DNA from: a virus
Reading direction: 5' to 3' (one strand)
DNA length: 31,510 nucleotides
Virus record (IMG/VR): IMGVR_UViG_3300021371_000067
Location: 1 to 31,510 of that record
The first letter of the stretch is position 1. Every line of letters starts with the position of its first letter. The position numbers and the translations under genes are program-made. Of the stretch, positions 19,190-24,936 are shown in pieces. The notes beneath the pieces are model-generated. The model was not told the DNA's origin and made no database searches. It saw only the letters and a list, made by a program, of their open reading frames with translations.

Positions 19190-21069
19190 TGTTGGGAAGG
19201 TCTTGGGTTGTAGTCATACCCATCTGTCCCCGGAAACCCTCCGAAAGGCAAAAAGAAGTACTCCTGTGTGCTTTCTACAAAATCTGTAGTTTCATTAATA
19301 TAGCTAACTGTCTCGAAATTATCAGATCTCAAATCTCCATAACCAGTAAGATGCAGGTTGTGAGAAGAGCTGTCTAAAAGTCCGGTTTCTGAACCTAAAG
19401 CTCCTGTATTCATATCATACCAAGCTACTAAACCACCTGCACCAGCTTCCCCAGTTAGTGTAGCTAATTCCCCAGTACACTGAGAATACTCCAGAGGCAT
19501 AAACACATCCTTGAATGGAGCATCCCTAGACACATTTGTCTTTCTTAGTTTTGTCAGCTCATCAGTTGTTAAAGCCCGGTCCCAAACACAAACTTGAGCG
19601 ATATCACCCATAAAGGACACATTGTGGCGAGGCGCTGTTCCAATTTGTTGAAGCTCGAACAAAGAAAAGAAATCTGGCGTATTGTCAGATGTGCTTACAA
19701 CACCTTGGGCTTTTTGTTTTATAGTGTCATTCCAAGAGTGAATCAACTGTTCTTTGTTCCAAACAATGGAGGCAAAACCAAAGACGTTTTCTTTTCGAGT
19801 TTCTTCTCCAAAAGATTCACTCAAAACGTTCTTTACACCCTTTTGGTAGTAGTATAAAGGTGAAGTCTTTTTTGTTGTGTTCTGGACCCTATTGATTTGG
19901 CCATCGTGACTAGAAGAGAATATGGTCTTTATTGAGTCCTGCGATTTTGTATTTCTTAACCAAAAGGTTATGCTAAAGGCTTTTGCGTTTGAGTTTTGGA
20001 AGGTCAAGACTGAATTAGCACTAGTAAATAAACTAGCTGCACTAGCAAACTGAATACCGACAGGGCTTGACTCTGACCTCTCTTTAAATGAAACATATTT
20101 CAAATCTTGTGATGCCGCACCAACGAACTTTTGGTAAGTCTTTGTATCGCTAAACCTTCTTTTACAGGACTGTATGCTTTTGCTACAGTTATCCTGCTGC
20201 CAATAACTAGGATTATTCTCTGGAAACTGGGGGTTTGTTGAGCTATGCGCTTGAACACACACGTACCAAGTCCTAAAGTAAATTGGCAGTCCGTTCTTGT
20301 CCCTATCTATTATTAATTTTTTGTTCTCAAGGTAACAGGCTGTAAGCTTGTTATCATCACCATTGCGTGTCACAAAATACTGATTGTTTGCGTTGTATTC
20401 AAAACGGGAAGTGTTAAAATCATCTTGTATATCAACATCTACAATATTACCACTTGGGTCTTTAAAAGGTTCCGCAGTTGCTGTTTCTACAGGTTTACCT
20501 TGGTATCCGCAACCTAACCCCCTGTATTGCCAATAACAATACTTAGCATTTACCGTTCTTTGATTTACATCAAAATTGTCTAAATCTGTTGGTAAATTCA
20601 ACTCAAACTCCACATAATTGAAGTTCTCTAGTACCTTTTGCCCTATTAAATACTTCTCCTCTGTGATTTCTGCATTCCCATCTGCGACACCGAAAGGGTT
20701 GCCGCCATCAAAGTTAATATCATCTAAGTGCTTCACAAACACTTTTTTTCTGTATATTACGGCATTTTTAAGATCTGAGTACTGTTGCAACAACACAGTG
20801 ATTATCTTATCTGTATTAGCTATTCTAATCTTCGGCCTAGGTAAAGTCCCGTCTCCAAAGATGCCAAAACCCTCCGTATCTACAGCTAAAGGCATATATT
20901 GTAAACCGTTCCAAACTATAGGGTTTTTGAATACAGAACCCGGATGAAAGGTGTAGAATTTACTAGGTTCGTTTTTAAAATCAGGGTATAACAAAAAAAG
21001 CTCCAGAACCGCCGTGGGTTGTAGATCTAATAAACTTTTCGCTGCCTTATTCCTTCCTTCAGATGCCAT
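19186..21069 (-). CDS. L: Tail-tip protein L with [4Fe-4S] cysteines fused to a LamG-like domain
   Basis: The first 310 residues are lambda-gpL-like: TFHPGSVFKNPIVWNGLQYM near 40-59, then Cys178-x8-Cys187 (YCYWQYRGLGCGYQG) and Cys295-x6-Cys302 (DNCSKSIQSCKRRF). Lambda gpL coordinates an iron-sulfur cluster with four cysteines in the same paired arrangement. About 105 residues, including an aromatic segment (YFRTWYVCVQAHSS), separate the two pairs, more than in lambda. Residues about 320-560 form a concanavalin A/LamG-like fold (FSITFWLRNT; FMGDIAQVCVWDRALTTDEL). The tail ends FGGFPGTDGYDYNPRP. Length (627 aa) is far above the roughly 230 aa of lambda gpL because of the fusion. It is the first gene of the tail-tip operon, preceded by a GTGTAA motif 8 nt from the ATG. 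Confidence 0.88.
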   Translation of the reverse strand: MASEGRNKAAKSLLDLQPTAVLELFLLYPDFKNEPSKFYTFHPGSVFKNPIVWNGLQYMPLAVDTEGFGIFGDGTLPRPKIRIANTDKIITVLLQQYSDLKNAVIYRKKVFVKHLDDINFDGGNPFGVADGNAEITEEKYLIGQKVLENFNYVEFELNLPTDLDNFDVNQRTVNAKYCYWQYRGLGCGYQGKPVETATAEPFKDPSGNIVDVDIQDDFNTSRFEYNANNQYFVTRNGDDNKLTACYLENKKLIIDRDKNGLPIYFRTWYVCVQAHSSTNPQFPENNPSYWQQDNCSKSIQSCKRRFSDTKTYQKFVGAASQDLKYVSFKERSESSPVGIQFASAASLFTSANSVLTFQNSNAKAFSITFWLRNTKSQDSIKTIFSSSHDGQINRVQNTTKKTSPLYYYQKGVKNVLSESFGEETRKENVFGFASIVWNKEQLIHSWNDTIKQKAQGVVSTSDNTPDFFSLFELQQIGTAPRHNVSFMGDIAQVCVWDRALTTDELTKLRKTNVSRDAPFKDVFMPLEYSQCTGELATLTGEAGAGGLVAWYDMNTGALGSETGLLDSSSHNLHLTGYGDLRSDNFETVSYINETTDFVESTQEYFFLPFGGFPGTDGYDYNPRPSQQ

Positions 21070-21077
21070 GTCTTATT

Positions 21078-21083
21078 TTACAC
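21078..21083 (-). promoter_or_regulatory. GTGTAA motif before gene L (candidate promoter element)
   Basis: Minus-strand AAGTGTAAAATAAG ends just before the L ATG, with 8 nt between GTGTAA and ATG. The same hexamer family is found at the same distance before three other transcription-unit starts in the window. No Shine-Dalgarno is seen. Confidence 0.45.
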
Positions 21084-21132
21084 TTATTCTTATGTTATAA
21101 TAAAAATAAATACTGATTACTCCAAAAAATCG

Positions 21133-21163
21133 TTGACAAATAGGAGATTTCTTTGATTATTAT
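21133..21163 (+). promoter_or_regulatory. Putative sigma70-like promoter for the small-gene cluster
   Basis: Perfect -35 TTGACA at 21133-21138 and a -10-like TATTAT at 21158-21163 (19-nt spacing), or TTATTA at 21157-21162 (18 nt) with an upstream TG. A start site 6-8 nt downstream would fall at or next to the ATG at 21170, so the first gene might be translated from a nearly leaderless transcript. Confidence 0.5.
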
Positions 21164-21169
21164 AAAACT

Positions 21170-21418
21170 ATGCAGACCACTTTTAAAGTTATAGGAACAA
21201 GCTCCTTAAGTAGTAGGTTGCAAGGGAAAATAGCGACTTGCGAAGATTTCAAAATGTCAACAGGCGTCTCTTGTGTGCAAGCTTTAGATATTGAGGGTAA
21301 AATATACCTACTAGACACTAAGTCTGCACACTTTGTGGGCGAAAAAGCCTTTCTTCATGGGCTTATATCTGATGACGAATCATTTGTAGCCAAAGTAACA
21401 TTAGAATTCAAACAGTAA
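21170..21418 (+). CDS. Small hypothetical protein (82 aa), first of plus-strand cluster
   Basis: A soluble 82-aa protein (starts MQTTFKVIGTSSLSSRLQGK) with predicted beta strands (KIYLLDTKSAHFVG; FVAKVTLEFKQ) and no membrane segment. I do not recognise a family. The only Shine-Dalgarno-like AGGAG (21142-21146) is about 23 nt upstream, too far for normal use, and the promoter geometry suggests a very short leader. It is followed 1 nt later by the next gene and belongs to a four-gene cluster ending in a lipoprotein and a terminator. Confidence 0.6.
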   Translation: MQTTFKVIGTSSLSSRLQGKIATCEDFKMSTGVSCVQALDIEGKIYLLDTKSAHFVGEKAFLHGLISDDESFVAKVTLEFKQ

Positions 21419-21419
21419 A

Positions 21420-21593
21420 ATGAACCAAGAACTAACAAGGTATAGGGTGTATGACAAAAAGGGTCAGTACCACCACTCATATATTTCAGAAGAAGATGCC
21501 ATCACCTGTGCTAAACACGTAATGGGTTCCGTTAAAATTATAGAAAACGATTCAGAAAAAGAAGTTTTCGTTGTAAGTAAGAAAAAGAAATGA
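21420..21593 (+). CDS. Small hypothetical protein (57 aa)
   Basis: Reads MNQELTRYRVYDKKGQYHHS to a Lys-rich end (VVSKKKK). It starts 1 nt after the previous stop (TAA-A-ATG) and ends in an ATGA overlap with the next gene, which makes it a tightly packed genuine gene despite its size. A beta-alpha-beta pattern (RYRVYDKKG; SEEDAITCAKHVMG; VKIIEND) suggests a small globular protein. No family recognised and no motif pointing to a function. Confidence 0.65.
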   Translation: MNQELTRYRVYDKKGQYHHSYISEEDAITCAKHVMGSVKIIENDSEKEVFVVSKKKK

Positions 21594-21886
21594 TCTCTAT
21601 AATAAAAGCATTGACCCAAAGCCTTAGACTTTACCTTGAGTTGAGGAATAGGTTGGCGTTTTTTGAGATAAAAAATAACCATAGAAGGATAAAAAATGAA
21701 CTCATTAATGAAATTGAAGAACTACGGGCTGCTGGTGATAGCAACTCCTCTGATCGGGCTGACCTCTTGCGGAAGCGGCTCAAGTCCGAAAACGACGACT
21801 TTGAACATATATCAACCGTCTTCATTAAAGCTCAAGGCGGGGGCTCCAATTCAGACTCAGGAGGGGGTATACACTCCTCCAACTGA
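21590..21886 (+). CDS. Small helical protein overlapping a lipoprotein gene (possible spanin partner)
   Basis: A 98-aa protein with an amphipathic N-terminal helix (ISIIKALTQSLRLYLEL), a charged coiled-coil-like middle (INEIEELRAAGDSNSSDRAD, LLRKRLKSENDDF) and a Gly/Ser-rich tail (AQGGGSNSDSGGG). Its last two-thirds overlap a lipoprotein gene in the +1 frame, the layout of lambda Rz/Rz1. Unlike a normal inner-membrane spanin it has no clear N-terminal transmembrane helix, so the spanin assignment is uncertain; the coiled coil fits, the membrane anchor does not. The tail beyond residue 80 is low complexity and may be shaped by the overlapping frame. ATGA overlap with the preceding gene. Confidence 0.6.
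   Translation: MISIIKALTQSLRLYLELRNRLAFFEIKNNHRRIKNELINEIEELRAAGDSNSSDRADLLRKRLKSENDDFEHISTVFIKAQGGGSNSDSGGGIHSSN
21683..21689 (+). promoter_or_regulatory. Shine-Dalgarno for the embedded lipoprotein gene
   Basis: AGAAGGA ending 6 nt before the ATG at 21696, inside the coding sequence of the 98-aa gene. It favours independent initiation of the embedded gene and decides the start at 21696 over a second in-frame ATG at 21708. Confidence 0.65.
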
Positions 21887-21944
21887 TGAGATATGGCACT
21901 CTGACGCTCGATACAGGAAGCTAGAAAGAGAACTTTTCGATTAA
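21696..21944 (+). CDS. Embedded lipoprotein, Rz1-like outer-membrane spanin candidate
   Basis: An 82-aa protein with a type II signal peptide: MNSLMKLKN, hydrophobic GLLVIATPLIG, lipobox LTSC with the lipidated Cys at 25, then GSGSS. The mature part is about 58 residues, Pro-containing and polar, ending EIWHSDARYRKLERELFD. It lies mostly inside the upstream gene, shifted +1, with its own Shine-Dalgarno. Size, lipobox and overlap resemble Rz1 (o-spanin), which links to an inner-membrane partner to disrupt the outer membrane at lysis; no endolysin is present in the window and the nearest holin is 2.3 kb away, so the role is inferred. The C-terminal DEIWHSDARYR segment looks like a conserved motif rather than the Pro-rich lambda Rz1. 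Confidence 0.65.
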   Translation: MNSLMKLKNYGLLVIATPLIGLTSCGSGSSPKTTTLNIYQPSSLKLKAGAPIQTQEGVYTPPTDEIWHSDARYRKLERELFD

Positions 21945-21950
21945 AAAAGA

Positions 21951-21980
21951 AACGGCATCCGTAAGGGGTGCCGTTTTTGT
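21951..21980. terminator. Bidirectional intrinsic terminator
   Basis: A 10-bp stem pairs 21951-21960 with 21966-21975 (one G-T wobble) around a 5-nt loop, followed by a T run (21974-21978) on the plus strand. The A-rich left flank (21942-21950) gives a U run on the minus strand. It separates the convergent lipoprotein and PEP-CTERM-like genes and would serve both. Confidence 0.85.
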
Positions 21981-21984
21981 TTAT

Positions 21985-22815
21985 TTATAAGCGCTTTTTT
22001 TTATTCAAAAGCAATATTATCGGTATGGCACTTAGAAGAATAAAGTGGGCTTCTGGGATGGCTGTCCCTGTGGTGCCGTTAAACTTCAGTATATCAGGGT
22101 TTTGCGAGAATGATATGCCATTTAAATAAATGTCATCGCCCTGTTCTGAAAACTTTTCTAATGAACTTAAAGTAAGTTGAGCATTTGGGGCTAAGTTGAC
22201 GATTGATCTTTCAGTTTGACTATTTATTGAAGCCCCAGCTCCTCGTAGAGTTAAACTACTAGTTGAATCTACGTTTATTTCTAGCCCTATCGCAGAGAAC
22301 ATAGCGTTCATACTAGACCCTTCAGTGATATTTAAAGTAGAATAAACATTATCATCATCATTTACGCCAGTAAAACCATTGTTGTTTAGAAAGGTAAAAT
22401 CCGTAGATTTTAATGTTACTGAAAATCCATCGGCGATTTCAATGTGTGAATAAGCGGGGCTATCTTCGATTATAAAGGCATCTGTTATGCTTAATATATT
22501 GGCAATAGGCGAATCTCTGTCTAATTCCAGAGAATCTGATTGGGAAAAATCCCAGTTTGGAGTGTCATAAAAATCATAAATCTCTGCTTCATCTGCGTCC
22601 CAAGTGATAACCATATCTAATTTTTTATCTTCACTTTCAGATATGTCTATAATGTCCTCATTGCTAATCTGGATAGGTCTTTCTGGATTAATTAGAGGAT
22701 TAATATTGGGGTCTCCTATTGGATCCAATATAATTATATTACCTTCTACAGCGGATACAACAGCAGATTTAGCTACAGAAATAATTGAAAATAAAGTTAT
22801 GAGTGTGCGTTTCAT
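21985..22815 (-). CDS. Secreted PEP-CTERM-like protein encoded by the phage
   Basis: The 276-aa protein starts with a signal peptide (MKRTLITLFSIISVAKSAVV, likely cleaved near residues 18-22) and ends with a tripartite sorting-signal-like tail: IPEA near 252, a hydrophobic helix (HFILLSAIPIILLL) and a basic end NKKKRL. This is the organisation of PEP-CTERM signals (Pro-Glu-Pro motif, helix, Arg/Lys cluster) recognised by exosortase; Ala replaces the last Pro. The middle is Asp/Ser/Asn-rich and beta-structured (LTLRGAGASINSQ; ANAQLTL-like), consistent with a beta-helix surface or matrix protein. It overlaps the upstream 63-aa membrane gene as ATGA and ends at a terminator. Inferred role: host-envelope or extracellular modification during infection. 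An alternative is a tail-anchored periplasmic protein unrelated to exosortase. Confidence 0.7.
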   Translation of the reverse strand: MKRTLITLFSIISVAKSAVVSAVEGNIIILDPIGDPNINPLINPERPIQISNEDIIDISESEDKKLDMVITWDADEAEIYDFYDTPNWDFSQSDSLELDRDSPIANILSITDAFIIEDSPAYSHIEIADGFSVTLKSTDFTFLNNNGFTGVNDDDNVYSTLNITEGSSMNAMFSAIGLEINVDSTSSLTLRGAGASINSQTERSIVNLAPNAQLTLSSLEKFSEQGDDIYLNGISFSQNPDILKFNGTTGTAIPEAHFILLSAIPIILLLNKKKRL

Positions 22816-23003
22816 TTCTTCTTTTTGAGTATAAAGTTTTTTAGTTTGGTCAAGTTACCTGTCAACTTACCCAATAACCTACCCAACTTGCTTTCTTCAG
22901 GGACGATATAGGAAAGAGTACCCAATAAACCGATGATTGAAATAATGAACTCAGGCATGGACCCCATATAAGGGGCAAGTATTTTATCAAATAAATCTTG
23001 CAT
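22812..23003 (-). CDS. Small one-helix membrane protein, holin-like
   Basis: A 63-aa protein with one hydrophobic segment (MPEFIISIIGLLGTLSYIV, residues 16-34) and a strongly basic C-terminus (KLKNFILKKKK). The size and topology suit a small holin, pinholin or antiholin, but such features are generic. It sits between the acidic protein gene (5 nt upstream) and the PEP-CTERM-like gene (ATGA overlap), and a clear LydA-type holin lies 1.3 kb away, which makes a lysis-related role plausible but unproven. Confidence 0.6.
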   Translation of the reverse strand: MQDLFDKILAPYMGSMPEFIISIIGLLGTLSYIVPEESKLGRLLGKLTGNLTKLKNFILKKKK

Positions 23004-23008
23004 AATAA

Positions 23009-24241
23009 TTATTTTTTAATCATATTAGGAAGTTTTATGACATCAGGGACTTGAGTAACCTGATCATCTTCTTCTAGTTCGAATGTTTCTTCTGGGTTCT
23101 CTATATCTGTTTTTTTCTTTTCACCCTCTTCAGGCTGTTCTTCAGGCTCCCCCTCTTCAGATTCTTCCTCCACTTCTTCTTGCTCTTCTTCCTCTTTTTC
23201 CTCTTCTTCAGGTTCCTCTTCTTCTTCAGGTTCCTCTTCTTCTTCAGATTCCTCTTCTTCTTCAGACTCTTCTTCCACTTGCTCCTCTTCGGACTCCTCT
23301 TCGGACTCCTCTTCGGATTCTTCTTCGGATTCTTCTTCGGATTCTTCTGTCTCCTCTCCTTCAGTTTCTTCTTCAGTTTCTACAGAATCCTCTTCTTTAA
23401 CAGCTTCTCCTTCGCCTTCCTCATTATTTTCTTCTGTAGGTTCGCCCTCGTTTCCTTCAGCTTCGTCAGATGCTTCACCCTCCCCCTCTTCACCAACAGA
23501 CCCTTCATCTTCTCCCTCTTCTCCTCCTTCGTAACCTTCTTCAGACGTACCTACAACATCTCCATAACCCTTTTCAGCGTATTCTACAATCGCTTCGGTA
23601 ACACCACCAAAAGGTTGGAACCCAATTGTCGTCTCAGTAAAATCATTTAAATTAGAAAATATCTGGTGTTCCTGCTCTGCTACAACAGCTATTTCAGTAC
23701 CTTTTTCTTTTGTTGTTTTTGCTTGGAAGTAAGCTCCACTGCCTATGGACATAGTTCCAGCGACCCCAATTGTTCCTACTTTTTGTACCGTCTCTTGTAC
23801 AAAAGCACTTAAACCAGTAGCGGCACTTGCTGTTTGGGTTGTTGCTCCAGCAGCGGCTACAGCAGCAGTACCTTTTGCAGCTTTATCTAGAATATCTTTA
23901 TTTTTCTCAGCTATTTCACTGAGTTTATCCATAGTGGAGGTCTCAGGAGTTTCAGATTTGACTTCCTGACTTTTACCCTTTTTAACTTTTACCTCTTCTT
24001 CCCCAGCTTCTTCTTGCGAAAGTTCTTCTTCAACAACCTCGTCTTCTACTTCGGCACCACATTCCTCGCAAACACATTGTTTGCTCTGCTCCTCTCCCAA
24101 CTTCTGCAGCAAAGCCCATGCAGTCTCTCTAGCGTGACGGTCCAGATCGGATATGATATCATTATCCTCTGGATTACAATATTTTTTTGCAAAAGCTATC
24201 GCCTCCGCAAGATTTTTGCGATTTTCCCCGTCCATGTCCAT
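23009..24241 (-). CDS. Extremely acidic low-complexity protein with a Cys-rich knuckle
   Basis: A 410-aa protein in three zones. Residues 1-50 are a normal helical sequence (NLAEAIAFAKKYCNPEDND). A zinc-knuckle-like cluster follows: Cys56, Cys58 and Cys61 (CVCEECGAEVE). Residues about 115-185 are Ala/Gly/Thr-rich and moderately hydrophobic (AAVAAAGATTQTASAATGLS). Residues about 225-385 are almost entirely Glu/Ser/Gly with SEEE and EEEP repeats. I recognise no family. Such polyacidic tracts mimic nucleic acid or bind basic proteins, or they buffer or scaffold; none can be chosen from sequence. It leads an operon with a membrane peptide and the PEP-CTERM-like protein and is divergent from the holin. 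A GTGTAA motif lies 6 nt before its ATG. The tandem repeats imply unstable length. Confidence 0.75.
   Translation of the reverse strand: MDMDGENRKNLAEAIAFAKKYCNPEDNDIISDLDRHARETAWALLQKLGEEQSKQCVCEECGAEVEDEVVEEELSQEEAGEEEVKVKKGKSQEVKSETPETSTMDKLSEIAEKNKDILDKAAKGTAAVAAAGATTQTASAATGLSAFVQETVQKVGTIGVAGTMSIGSGAYFQAKTTKEKGTEIAVVAEQEHQIFSNLNDFTETTIGFQPFGGVTEAIVEYAEKGYGDVVGTSEEGYEGGEEGEDEGSVGEEGEGEASDEAEGNEGEPTEENNEEGEGEAVKEEDSVETEEETEGEETEESEEESEEESEEESEEESEEEQVEEESEEEEESEEEEEPEEEEEPEEEEKEEEEQEEVEEESEEGEPEEQPEEGEKKKTDIENPEETFELEEDDQVTQVPDVIKLPNMIKK
23207..23260 (-). repeat. 18-nt tandem repeat, three copies, in the acidic gene
   Basis: Plus-strand unit TTCAGGTTCCTCTTCTTC at 23207-23224 and 23225-23242, with a one-base variant (TTCAGA) at 23243-23260. 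It encodes repeated EEEEPE/EEEESE on the minus strand. Near-identity suggests recent slippage expansion. Confidence 0.9.
23288..23347 (-). repeat. 12-nt tandem repeat, five copies, in the acidic gene
   Basis: Plus-strand unit TTCGGAYTCYTC occurs five times back to back (first two TTCGGACTCCTC, last three TTCGGATTCTTC), encoding ESEE units. The block substitution pattern indicates two duplication events rather than selection on protein alone. Confidence 0.92.
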
Positions 24242-24285
24242 ATTAACTTACACATTAATTTGTTTTTAAGTGTAATATATTTTAC
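24242..24285. promoter_or_regulatory. Divergent promoter region with inverted GTGTAA motifs
   Basis: Forty-four bases separate the divergent starts of the acidic gene and the holin. TTACAC (24248-24253) and GTGTAA (24270-24275) form an inverted pair, each pointing at its own gene, with 6 and 10 nt to the respective ATG. No Shine-Dalgarno is seen on either side. Confidence 0.55.
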
Positions 24286-24600
24286 ATGGATTTTAAAAAT
24301 ATAATCGGGGAATTCTTCAATGGTGGATGGTTAATACCCCTGATTGGAGCTTCAGGGATGGTAGCAAGGATGCTGACTTATAAAGGGGAATATTCATTAA
24401 AAACATTCATAAGGAATGTTATTGCTGCAGCAATACTGTCCGGCATACTCTGGTTTGTGCTTCAAGACGCCCCTATAAGCGACTTTATAAAAGCAGTATC
24501 TTACGGGGTTATCGGGGTTGTGGCCCCAGAAATCATAAATGGGATTATTGCACTAGCCAAAAAGTTTGAGAAGAACCCAGATAAGTTTATTAAAAAATAA
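24286..24600 (+). CDS. Phage holin, LydA / holin superfamily III type
   Basis: The 104-aa protein has three hydrophobic segments: residues about 13-29 (GGWLIPLIGASGMVARML), 43-61 (FIRNVIAAAILSGILWFVL) and 68-92 (SDFIKAVSYGVIGVVAPEII), with a basic C-terminus (FEKNPDKFIKK). Pattern and size match LydA-like holins, which form the inner-membrane hole that releases or activates the lysin. It is a single plus-strand gene with convergent neighbours downstream, so it is probably transcribed alone from the divergent GTGTAA-bearing region. No endolysin lies next to it. Confidence 0.75.
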   Translation: MDFKNIIGEFFNGGWLIPLIGASGMVARMLTYKGEYSLKTFIRNVIAAAILSGILWFVLQDAPISDFIKAVSYGVIGVVAPEIINGIIALAKKFEKNPDKFIKK

Positions 24601-24605
24601 TAAAT

Positions 24606-24761
24606 TTAATCCTCTGTGATCCTAAACATTTGGAAGTGTGGCATAGAACCTTGCTGGTATTTGTTTTTAAATATGCAAACAGGTATCTTCTTTCCTTCAA
24701 ACTCTACAACCCCCGAAAGGAAATGGTTATCTCCTTTTGTCTTTACCCAAAAAGCACCCAT
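24606..24761 (-). CDS. Small conserved-type phage protein (51 aa)
   Basis: Reads MGAFWVKTKGDNHFLSGVVE and ends FQMFRITED. The pattern GAFW-K-(n)-LSGVVE-KIPVCIFKNK-(n)-PHFQMFR resembles a widespread small phage/plasmid family (DUF736-like beta protein), in which the conserved part begins at this methionine. A longer reading starting at 24884 is possible but would overlap the 57-aa gene by 122 nt. The chosen start is 1 nt after that gene's stop (TAA-A-ATG), matching the packing style of the window. Function unknown; last gene of the right minus-strand operon. Confidence 0.65.
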   Translation of the reverse strand: MGAFWVKTKGDNHFLSGVVEFEGKKIPVCIFKNKYQQGSMPHFQMFRITED

Positions 24762-24762
24762 T

Positions 24763-24936
24763 TTATTTTTCGCCCAACGACTTAAAGAATTCTTCTGTGG
24801 TTTTAAGAAACTCTTTTCTAGCTGGACCTGAGAGACTTTTATATTGTTTTTTGAATCTCCTATAATTTCTTCTTGATATTTCATCGTTCGTGTTTAATAT
24901 TAATTTTCTAATTTGTTTGGACTTTTTATTGTTCAT
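24763..24936 (-). CDS. Small basic protein (57 aa)
   Basis: Reads MNNKKSKQIRKLILNTNDEI and continues through RRNYRRFKKQYKSLSGPARK to SLGEK. It is strongly basic and helical (YRRFKKQYKSLS, then REFLKTTEEFF-like), reminiscent of a small phage family with a YRxxKKxYxxLxxxxRxxFL pattern, whose function I do not know. The ATG overlaps the GNAT stop as ATGA, and the stop is 1 nt before the next start, which together argue strongly that this short frame is the real gene here. A nucleic-acid-binding role would fit the charge but is only a guess. Confidence 0.7.
   Translation of the reverse strand: MNNKKSKQIRKLILNTNDEISRRNYRRFKKQYKSLSGPARKEFLKTTEEFFKSLGEK

Larger units (their letters stand above)
21070..21169. 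promoter_or_regulatory. Divergent intergenic region between tail operon and small-gene cluster
   Basis: One hundred AT-rich bases separate the divergent starts at 21069 and 21170. On the minus strand GTGTAA (21083-21078) lies 8 nt before the L start. On the plus strand TTGACA (21133-21138) is followed after 18-19 nt by TTATTA/TATTAT (21157-21163), a plausible sigma70-type promoter. No open reading frame or strong hairpin is seen in it. Confidence 0.6.

Noticed and set aside
21153-21194. A 13-codon TTG-started leader frame after AGGAG, overlapping the start of the 82-aa gene.
   Set aside because: Too short and with a rare start; no conservation can be judged, and the spacing could arise by chance.
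21464-21825. Minus-strand 64-72 aa frames opposite the small plus-strand gene cluster.
   Set aside because: They are antisense to tightly packed genes with overlapping starts and stops, a lipobox and a Shine-Dalgarno.
23201-23347. Tandem repeats as a possible CRISPR or regulatory array.
   Set aside because: Units are 12 and 18 nt, in frame, adjacent without spacers, and encode Glu/Ser tracts, so this is coding slippage.
23083-23650. Plus-strand frames opposite the acidic gene that would encode Leu/Pro- and Phe/Leu-rich hydrophobic proteins.
   Set aside because: They are the complement of GAA/GAG repeats; the minus-strand frame has normal ends and non-repetitive flanks.
24606-24884. A 92-aa start for the last gene of the right operon.
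   Set aside because: It overlaps the 57-aa gene by 122 nt; the 51-aa start fits both packing and the conserved-looking N-terminus.
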